Source of the DNA: Gemmatimonadota bacterium
GTDB lineage: Bacteria; Gemmatimonadota; Gemmatimonadetes; Gemmatimonadales; Gemmatimonadaceae
Direction of reading: 5' to 3'
Length of the DNA: 5,395 nt
NCBI GenBank assembly: GCA_003131365.1
Contig: PKVB01000046.1
Coordinates: 1 to 5,395, forward strand
Made by a program: the position numbers and the translations under genes. Below the pieces are notes generated by a model. The model was not told the origin of the DNA. It was given only the letters and a program-made list of their open reading frames with translations, and did no database searches. Of the stretch, positions 1 to 5,395 are shown one piece after another; the stretch's first letter is position 1; every line of letters begins with the position of its first letter.

Positions 1-372
1 CAGCGCATCGATCTGCTCGGTCACGCGCATCGTTCCGACCTCGGCCGTGATGCGCGCTCCAACGCGCCCCGTCAACACCAGGCCCGTCAGAAGCGGACCG
101 AGCTCGAGGACTATCGACTGGCGCGAGATCAGCCCTACGACCGAGAGCTGCACGCCTCCGAACAGTTGATACCTCGTCTGAAACGCGGTGACCGCGCCGA
201 TGAATGCCGCCACGATCGCAGCGAGAGGCACCGAATCGACGCCGATGTTCCGCATCTGTCGGATCGTCTCCCGCCCGTAGGTTGCCGGATCCCTGAAGGC
301 GATGCCGATGTCCCGCAGGAAGTAACCCCACTCCCCAACCTTGCGAAAAGGGCGGAGCGGATCCCGGATCAA
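1..372 (-). CDS. mlaE: MlaE-family (YrbE/DUF140) lipid ABC transporter permease, N-terminal part, cut by window edge
   Basis: The minus-strand frame is open for 124 codons and leaves the window at position 1; family members are usually about 250-260 residues, so roughly half is present. In the family, MlaE is the inner-membrane permease of the MlaFEDB ABC transporter, which exchanges phospholipids with the outer membrane through the periplasm. Visible family features are an amphipathic N-terminus (EWGYFLRDIGIAFRDP, residues 14-29), the block IGVDSVPLAAIVAAFIGAVT (43-62) leading into the first membrane segment, and the hallmark ELGPLLTGLVLTGRVGARIT (90-109) followed by AEVGTMRVTEQIDAL (110-124). 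The only sensible start is TTG at 372-370. It overlaps the lptG stop as TTGA, an in-frame TAG lies two codons upstream, and the next in-frame ATG (residue 40) would delete the conserved N-terminus. There is no clear Shine-Dalgarno, so translational coupling to lptG is likely. The family is near certain; the start codon is less so. Confidence 0.88.
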   Translation of the reverse strand, partial: MIRDPLRPFRKVGEWGYFLRDIGIAFRDPATYGRETIRQMRNIGVDSVPLAAIVAAFIGAVTAFQTRYQLFGGVQLSVVGLISRQSIVLELGPLLTGLVLTGRVGARITAEVGTMRVTEQIDAL

Positions 373-1445
373 GTTCTAACGCGCGCGAAAAGGAAGGCTC
401 CCACCACGCCGAATATGATGCTTGGCAGCCACGCTGCCAGGTCCGCGGGTATGATTCCCTTGCTGCCGATGCCTTTCGTGAGCTGGATCAGCATCAGAAA
501 GATCACGGTCGTTGCCAGACTAAGTCCGATTCCATACGCCGCGCCGCCGCGCTGCGTGCTCGTCGCCAGCGGCGCGCCGAACAGCAGGATCACGATGCAC
601 GTAACGGGGATCGCGATCTTGAGCATCCTCTCCACCCGCAGCTCGTTCACCTCCGCTCCCGACCTCTCCATCGACGTGATGAAGCGTCCGAGCTCCCGAA
701 AGCCCATGTCTGCCGGCGCCTTCTGCGCCAGCGTCAGCTGCTTCGGCGGCTCCGTAAAGTGACGGTCGATCAGCGAGTCGAAGCTGAAGGTCATGTTGTG
801 CAGGGTGTCGGGGATCACGTGCATGGCCCCCTTCTGGAGCACCCATCCCTTCGACGACCTGTATTGCGCCATGCTGGCCGTGACGACATACGAGGGATAC
901 CCGGGACCATTGCCCTTCCGCTCGATTACCATCCCTTCGATCGATGGCGCGAGCAGATGCAGTGCGCCGATCTTGTAGACCCGCCCGCCGTCGGCGGCGT
1001 ACGCGAAGTTGTAGCGATCGTTGCCGACGTTCACACGATTTGCATCCAGAATTTCCAATCGCTTCTTGTTGGTGATCGGAGCGAGTTCGCCGAGTATGAG
1101 ACCGAGGATGGTCGCGATGACGGCGCCCACGAAAATCGGAGCGATGAAGCGGTAGAAGCTGATCCCGGACGCCTTTGCCGCGGTGATCTCCGAATGGCGG
1201 GTCAGCGACCCGATCGCGAACACAGTCGCGAACAGCACCGCCGCCGGCAACACCATGAACATCGAGTCGGGAAGCCAGTACAGATAGCTGAGCGCAATGC
1301 GACCCCACGACAGTTGCTGGGCAAGGTACTTGTCGAGGTTGTCCGTGAGATCGATGATGTTGACGAGGATCGGAAATCCGAGCGCCGTCGTGACGAAGAT
1401 CTTCCAGAACTCGACGAATACGTACCGGTCGAGCGCCCGCACCAT
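369..1445 (-). CDS. lptG: LPS export ABC transporter permease LptG (YjgP/YjgQ family)
   Basis: LptG pairs with LptF and the ATPase LptB in the inner membrane to extract lipopolysaccharide and pass it to the LptC-A-D bridge. From ATG 1445 the product is 358 residues, close to the usual family length (about 360). It begins MVRALDRYVFVEFWK, the normal family N-terminus. Predicted membrane segments are at about 14-34, 59-80, 99-120, 277-295, 302-324 and 337-354, flanking a periplasmic beta-jellyroll-like region (about 122-270). The family signature SLTRHSEITAAKASG (80-94) follows segment 2, and LLFGAPLATSTQRGG (287-301) is the typical loop after segment 4. A GTG at 1493 would add 16 residues and overlap lptF by 43 bases; the added stretch has no family resemblance, so ATG 1445 is preferred, giving a 5-base gap after the lptF stop. 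The LptG rather than LptF label rests on gene order and on the compact length; the two are paralogues. Confidence 0.92.
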   Translation of the reverse strand: MVRALDRYVFVEFWKIFVTTALGFPILVNIIDLTDNLDKYLAQQLSWGRIALSYLYWLPDSMFMVLPAAVLFATVFAIGSLTRHSEITAAKASGISFYRFIAPIFVGAVIATILGLILGELAPITNKKRLEILDANRVNVGNDRYNFAYAADGGRVYKIGALHLLAPSIEGMVIERKGNGPGYPSYVVTASMAQYRSSKGWVLQKGAMHVIPDTLHNMTFSFDSLIDRHFTEPPKQLTLAQKAPADMGFRELGRFITSMERSGAEVNELRVERMLKIAIPVTCIVILLFGAPLATSTQRGGAAYGIGLSLATTVIFLMLIQLTKGIGSKGIIPADLAAWLPSIIFGVVGAFLFARVRT

Positions 1446-1450
1446 TCTCT

Positions 1451-3064
1451 TCAAGCTGCGACTCTGTCGCGCCGAACCCTGCGATCCTTCCACCCGATCT
1501 TCGAGCGGATCGATCCCCTGATCGCCCCGATCATGTCCTTCATGTCGCCGCCACGCGCGGTCGCGCCTTCATGTCCCATCTTGGTCAGCATCCAAAGAGC
1601 TATCAGCGCAAAGATGACATTTGCCATCCACATCGACACCACGGCCGGCATCAATCCCCGCTTGGCGATCGACTCGCCGGCGATCAGGCACACGTAATAA
1701 AGCGCGAACACGAACAAGCTGACCCCAATCGTGAGGCCCACGCCGCCGCGCGGGAATCTCAGCGCGATCGGTGCGCCGAGAAGGACGAACACGAAGCAGG
1801 CAACGGCGAGCGCGAATTTCTTGTGGATCTCGACTCCGTACGAATTCATGAGCTGCGCGTCGTCCTGAAGTCGAATCCTCAACCCATCGATCTGGACGAG
1901 ATCGGACGAGCTGGCCGTCTGTCCCTGAGTGTCACCCTTGTTCACATCGGGGGTCAACGATGCTGGTCTCAGTCTGCCCGTTGCGGGGGAAATTGCCGCC
2001 GTCGACGACGCGCTCTGCGAAGTTGACGATGCGCTCTGTTTGACTATCACTCTCGGGGTCGTCGATACCCCCTGCGCCTTTGCCTGCTTCGGCGCGAGCA
2101 GCGCCATGCCGTTGCAGTACAACCTTCCGAGCCCGATGTCCCAGGGAACGCCGGTGTTCGCGTTGAGCACATCCTTGCTCAGCGTCGCCTTCGCCTTCTT
2201 GAGCGCGGCCAGCTTTGTCTCGAAAAGCTTGCGGACGTCTTCGTGATCGCGGCGCGCCTTGTCCTGCGCCTGCTGCATCTCGCACACGGTCATCTCGCGA
2301 TCGCTCTTGTAGGCGTCGGCAGTCGTCTTCTGAAACTGGTTTCCCACGCCGCGGACTCGAATCTGATCGACGTTGAAGTACAACCGCTGCAGCTCGTCCG
2401 GATTTGCGGTGGGAACATCCTGCATGTTGCCGTTGTAGAGCGTAAGCTCGAGGTCGGTCAACCCCTTGCTCATCCTCATGTTGCCGCTGTCTGCGAAGAT
2501 CGTGCGGCGGCGCGTTGGATCCGCCATGTCGTAGATCGTCACCTCGCGCATCATGTTCGACGCCTCGTCCAGATGTCCCGCGCGAAGGTAGAGCTTTCCG
2601 GGACTGACCTCATTGATCACCTGCTCGCGCAGTCCGAACGTCGGCTTCTTCTGCGCGATGTCACGCTGCAGGACTGCCAGCCGATGATTGGATCTGGGGA
2701 GGACTTGATCGTTGAACCCGATCATCACGACCGTCACGCCGAGCGCCGCCCACAGCACCGGCTTGAGCACGCTCACCAGGCTCACCCCGCTGGCCTTGAG
2801 TGCGGTTATCTCGTTTTCGGCCGCCAGGCGGCTGAACGCGTACAGAGTCGCGACGAGAACAGCCATCGGGAGCGTCAGCGCCACGGTGAGCGGCACGGAC
2901 AGCCCGAAGAACTCCGCGATCACGACCGTCGGCAGCCCCTTGCCGACCAGCTCCCCGAAATGCTTTCCGATGTACTGCAACAGCAGGATCGAAGTCAGCG
3001 CTGTCATGGCGAAAGTCAGCGGACCCACGTGTTCCTTTAGAACGTAGCGGTGCAGTATCTTCAC
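1451..3064 (-). CDS. lptF: LPS export ABC transporter permease LptF with enlarged periplasmic domain
   Basis: This is the second transmembrane half of the LptB2FG lipopolysaccharide exporter and the first gene of the lptF-lptG-mlaE run. Its 537 residues greatly exceed the roughly 360 of proteobacterial LptF. Membrane segments are predicted at about 14-32, 49-72, 97-118, 415-436, 442-463 and 470-493. The signature SRLAAENEITALKASGVS (78-95) and the segment-4 block GVEIHKKFALAVACFVFVLL (410-429), then GAPIALRFPRGG, identify the family. The extra length lies between segments 3 and 4. After a jellyroll-like region (about 150-245) comes a charged, probably coiled-coil stretch (257-298), a region with Cys317, and a Ser/Thr/Ala-rich low-complexity stretch (342-388). 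A 40-residue basic tail follows segment 6. The start is GTG 3064, chosen because MKILHRYVLKEH is the standard family N-terminus. No Shine-Dalgarno is visible, but a TATATT hexamer sits 7 bases upstream, consistent with leaderless expression. Long-insert LptF proteins are, from memory, common in Bacteroidota. Confidence 0.93.
   Translation of the reverse strand: MKILHRYVLKEHVGPLTFAMTALTSILLLQYIGKHFGELVGKGLPTVVIAEFFGLSVPLTVALTLPMAVLVATLYAFSRLAAENEITALKASGVSLVSVLKPVLWAALGVTVVMIGFNDQVLPRSNHRLAVLQRDIAQKKPTFGLREQVINEVSPGKLYLRAGHLDEASNMMREVTIYDMADPTRRRTIFADSGNMRMSKGLTDLELTLYNGNMQDVPTANPDELQRLYFNVDQIRVRGVGNQFQKTTADAYKSDREMTVCEMQQAQDKARRDHEDVRKLFETKLAALKKAKATLSKDVLNANTGVPWDIGLGRLYCNGMALLAPKQAKAQGVSTTPRVIVKQSASSTSQSASSTAAISPATGRLRPASLTPDVNKGDTQGQTASSSDLVQIDGLRIRLQDDAQLMNSYGVEIHKKFALAVACFVFVLLGAPIALRFPRGGVGLTIGVSLFVFALYYVCLIAGESIAKRGLMPAVVSMWMANVIFALIALWMLTKMGHEGATARGGDMKDMIGAIRGSIRSKIGWKDRRVRRDRVAA
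1997..2038 (-). repeat. Two tandem 21-base near-identical units inside lptF
   Basis: Units 2018-2038 and 1997-2017 encode QSASSTS and QSASSTA on the minus strand, at LptF residues 343-356. They lie within the Ser/Thr/Ala-rich part of the periplasmic insertion. The length is a multiple of three, so the frame is kept. This looks like a small in-frame duplication in a flexible linker with no separate function. Confidence 0.6.
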
Positions 3065-3067
3065 GGT

Positions 3068-5395
3068 GTGAAATATACCCTGCGCTCATGGGTAAGCGAC
3101 ACGCAGACAACGAGTTCCGCGCGTTCGATCGAGCGCGGAACCCGCCGCGCCGCGCTCGCGTTCGTCGCGCTTGCGCTGCTTTGCGCGGCCGGCGGAACCG
3201 CGCGCGCGCAGGATCCGCTGGACACGACGCGGAAAATCACTCCAGCACCCCCGGTGACTCCGCCGACCGGCACGCCGGGAACCCCCGCGCTCCGGCTCCG
3301 GCTCGGGCGCGACACACTCCCGCTGGTTCTTCCGTCCGTTCTCTCGCGCGGCGACCGAGAGTCGTTCCGTCAGGCACAGGCGCAGATCGAAGCCGCGCGC
3401 GCGACGGCGTTCCAGCAGAACATGCGCACGATTCTCCAGGCGGTGTGGGGCCAGGTCGCGACCAGCAACTTCGCCACCTCAGGGCCCGCGCCGACGTATC
3501 CGGGCGATCTGCCGCCAAAGCCGAAGCCCACCGTAACTCCGAAGCGCGTGCCGATCCTCGGAGAATACGCCGATCTCGGACTTCAGATCGACGGACGTCT
3601 CGAGTTCCGCGGCGAAAAAAATCAGAGCGCTCTCTGCTCGTCGACTTTCCTCTTCGATCCGGTGGCGAATTGTCGCAGCGCCTACGAGCCGCTGGTGGAT
3701 TTTCAGTTCGCCGCCAAATCCGGCGGCATCGTCGCCGACAGGGTGCACGTCAATCTCGATTACGACACCCAACGCGAGTTCGACGCTTCGAACAACATCT
3801 CGATCTACTACGAGGGAAAGCCCAGTGAGTTTGTGCAGAGGCTCGAGATCGGCAACGTGACATTCCAGCCGCCTGCCTCCCGCTACATCACGGCGGGAAT
3901 CGCGAGCGGCAACTACGGAATCCAGGCGGTTACCAAGATCGGCTCGATGCGGCTGAAGACGATTTTCGCGCAGCAGAAGGGAAATATCGTCCGCGACCGC
4001 GTGTTCACCATCGGCGACCGGACGCTCCAGGCAATCGACCGAAAGATCGAGGATTACCAGTTCGAGCCGCGCCGCTTCTTTTTTACGCTCGATCCGCGGG
4101 TGTTCGGCGGCGCCTATCCGAATATCGACATTCTCGATACGAAAAAAATGGCGAAGCTCTCGGCTTCCATTCCGGATACGCTGAGGCCGACCAAGATTTT
4201 TCTCTACCGCCTGTTGATCGGCGGGCAGCCGCCAAATCCCGCCGGGCCGCAGTTTCGCCTGATCGGCGACGCGCGGTCACGGCGCGGACAGGTGTACGAA
4301 TACCTGCGCGAAGGCGTGGACTACTACGCCGATCCGTCTCTCCTCTGGATCGCGCTGGTGCGTCCGCTCGCTCTCAACAACGAACGGCTCGTCGTCGCGT
4401 ACCGCGTTCGCATCAACGGCCGGGACACCACTTACATGGCGACGGGCGGCACGCCCGACCTCGCGTTCAACCCTGGGCGAGACCAGTTCGCGAATCTCAT
4501 CTGGGATCCGAACGTACAGCCGGGCGATCCTGCGTTCGATCGCGAAATTCGAAGCATCTACCGCCTTGGCGGTCCAGATCTGCGGCGGCAAAGCGTGACG
4601 CTCAAGATCGTCACCGGAAGTGCCGAGGATCAGGAAAAGCCTGTCGCCGGCAACTCCGACACCTACCTCAAGCTGTTCGGCCTCGCGCAGTCGACCAACA
4701 GCTCGAGCTTCGATCTCGAGAATCGAATCTGGCCACGCCCGAGCGACCCGAATTTCGAGCTGAGTCTCGGCTCGCCGGGCGCGCACACGATCCGTGATCA
4801 GTTCCTCATCTTCCCGTCGGCGAAGCCCTTCGCTTCGAATGGCATGGCGGTTGGCGGCAATCCAACCAACGACACCATCTACACCACACCGCCCGAGTAT
4901 GCGCGCTCGTCGCAGCGGCCCGTGGCAACCTATCACATTCGGATGCGCGCGCAGTCGGAGGGGGGCGGAGATGGCGGCGCGTTGATGCTTGGAACGGTGC
5001 AGATCAGGCCGAATTCGGAGCGCCTGCTTGTCGACGGCATTCCACTTACGCGCGGCACCGACTACTCCGTGGACTACGACCTCGGCCGGGTCTCATTCAA
5101 CCGGCCCGACACGCTTTTTCCGCGGCCCCGTCAGGTTACCGTCCAGTACGAGGAGAATCCCGTCTTTGAGGAGACTCCCACTTCGATATTCGGCGCCACC
5201 GCCGAGCTCCCACTGACGAACGGCCAGATCAACGTCACCGCGATCTCCCAGAGCCAGCACACGAATTTCACGCGTCCGCCACTCGGGTTCGAGCCGGCCG
5301 CTTCGCTCGTCGCCGGTGTGAGCGCACTCTTCAACTTCGACGCCGATCCGTTGACCCAGCTCGTGTCCAAATTGCCGTTCGGGTCAACGACGGTT
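3068..5395 (+). CDS. sprA: SprA/Sov-like type IX secretion outer-membrane translocon, N-terminal third, cut by window edge
   Basis: The frame is open for 776 codons to the right edge; Bacteroidota SprA has about 2,300-2,500 residues, so about one third is here. In that family SprA is a giant single-chain outer-membrane beta-barrel through which type IX secretion substrates cross. A signal peptide is clear: basic RGTRR (23-27), hydrophobic AALAFVALALLCAAG (28-42), likely cleavage ARA|Q after residue 47, then a Pro/Thr-rich linker (57-75). SprA-like blocks follow in order: GLQIDGRLEF (171-180); the GNV block running to MRLKTIFAQQKG (261-305); RRFFFTLDPRVF then a PTKIFLYRLLIGG strand (336-386); LREGVDYYADPSLLWIALVR (413-432) and the LVVAYRVRINGR strand (441-452); REIRSIYRLGG (492-502) and DTYLKLFGLAQ (531-541); QFLIFPSAKPF (578-588); VTVQYEENPVF (690-700); and PLTQLVSKLPF (761-771). 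The assignment rests on remembered family patterns. The start is uncertain: GTG 3068 is the only ATG/GTG/TTG codon in frame between it and the signal peptide, and it has no Shine-Dalgarno. Confidence 0.85.
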   Translation, partial: MKYTLRSWVSDTQTTSSARSIERGTRRAALAFVALALLCAAGGTARAQDPLDTTRKITPAPPVTPPTGTPGTPALRLRLGRDTLPLVLPSVLSRGDRESFRQAQAQIEAARATAFQQNMRTILQAVWGQVATSNFATSGPAPTYPGDLPPKPKPTVTPKRVPILGEYADLGLQIDGRLEFRGEKNQSALCSSTFLFDPVANCRSAYEPLVDFQFAAKSGGIVADRVHVNLDYDTQREFDASNNISIYYEGKPSEFVQRLEIGNVTFQPPASRYITAGIASGNYGIQAVTKIGSMRLKTIFAQQKGNIVRDRVFTIGDRTLQAIDRKIEDYQFEPRRFFFTLDPRVFGGAYPNIDILDTKKMAKLSASIPDTLRPTKIFLYRLLIGGQPPNPAGPQFRLIGDARSRRGQVYEYLREGVDYYADPSLLWIALVRPLALNNERLVVAYRVRINGRDTTYMATGGTPDLAFNPGRDQFANLIWDPNVQPGDPAFDREIRSIYRLGGPDLRRQSVTLKIVTGSAEDQEKPVAGNSDTYLKLFGLAQSTNSSSFDLENRIWPRPSDPNFELSLGSPGAHTIRDQFLIFPSAKPFASNGMAVGGNPTNDTIYTTPPEYARSSQRPVATYHIRMRAQSEGGGDGGALMLGTVQIRPNSERLLVDGIPLTRGTDYSVDYDLGRVSFNRPDTLFPRPRQVTVQYEENPVFEETPTSIFGATAELPLTNGQINVTAISQSQHTNFTRPPLGFEPAASLVAGVSALFNFDADPLTQLVSKLPFGSTTV
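3072..3077 (-). promoter_or_regulatory. Candidate -10 element for a leaderless lptF transcript
   Basis: On the minus strand the hexamer TATATT is followed by exactly 7 bases (TCACACC) and then the GTG start of lptF. This is the spacing expected when transcription begins at or next to the start codon. It is an AT-rich island in strongly GC-rich DNA, and no Shine-Dalgarno stands at a useful distance (an AGGG lies too far upstream). No good -35 hexamer is visible at 16-18 bases. On the plus strand the same island reads AAATATACC and could also act in the other direction, though it would fall inside sprA if GTG 3068 is the true start. The match is short, so chance cannot be excluded. Confidence 0.35.

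Noticed and set aside
135..338. 67-residue minus-strand frame near the left edge
   Set aside because: It is out of frame with the MlaE-like reading of 372-1, which carries the family hallmark.
1446..1493. Upstream GTG 1493 start for lptG
   Set aside because: It would add 16 polar residues with no family resemblance and a 43-base overlap with lptF. ATG 1445 gives the normal family N-terminus and length.
759..1697. 312-residue plus-strand open frame antisense to lptG and the end of lptF
   Set aside because: It lies opposite two well-supported membrane-protein genes. It is rich in Arg, Asp, Glu and His, as expected for a complement of hydrophobic codons, and shows no recognisable domain.
2243..3040. 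265-residue plus-strand open frame antisense to lptF
   Set aside because: Composition (many His, Arg, Leu) is typical of an antisense shadow of a hydrophobic gene. It has no motif and conflicts with the certain LptF reading.
3088..3828. ATG-initiated 246-residue open frame on the plus strand over the start of sprA
   Set aside because: The product is extremely arginine-rich and shows no domain. The +1-shifted frame holds a good signal peptide and SprA blocks and stays open to the window end, so this is a GC-driven shadow.
4277..4936. 219-residue minus-strand open frame opposite sprA
   Set aside because: It sits opposite continuous SprA coding sequence containing several of its characteristic blocks, and has no recognisable domain.

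Overview
The window is GC-rich and densely coding, and it looks like chromosomal envelope-biogenesis DNA from a Gram-negative bacterium. Two things together point to the Fibrobacterota-Chlorobiota-Bacteroidota (FCB) side of the tree, and most plausibly to a high-GC member such as Gemmatimonadota. One is an SprA-type outer-membrane protein, the type IX secretion translocon. The other is an LPS exporter permease with a long periplasmic insertion. The phylum is an inference from gene content and base composition, not from a marker gene.

Left part, minus strand (1-3064): three genes packed as one operon, read right to left. lptF (3064-1451) is followed after 5 bases by lptG (1445-369). The stop codon of lptG overlaps the TTG start of an mlaE-type permease gene (372-1), which runs off the left edge. 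LptF and LptG are the two membrane halves of the LptB2FG exporter, which pulls lipopolysaccharide out of the inner membrane. MlaE is the permease of the Mla system, which moves phospholipids between inner and outer membranes. The operon therefore serves outer-membrane lipid supply and asymmetry.

Right part, plus strand (3068-5395): one long open frame, cut by the right edge after 776 codons. It starts with a signal peptide and matches the N-terminal third of SprA (Sov in Porphyromonas) in a series of characteristic blocks. The ATG-initiated frame at 3088-3828 is in a different register and is a shadow of this gene.

Junction: the GTG start of lptF and the best start of sprA are divergent and only 3 bases apart. 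An AT-rich hexamer (TATATT on the minus strand) lies 7 bases upstream of the lptF start, placed as the -10 element of a leaderless transcript. No RNA genes, mobile elements, CRISPR arrays or convincing terminators were seen, and there is no gene-free stretch over 300 bases. I found no evidence of an undescribed system. The points of most interest are the T9SS translocon in a probably non-Bacteroidota genome, its head-to-head placement with LPS export genes, and the enlarged periplasmic domain of LptF.
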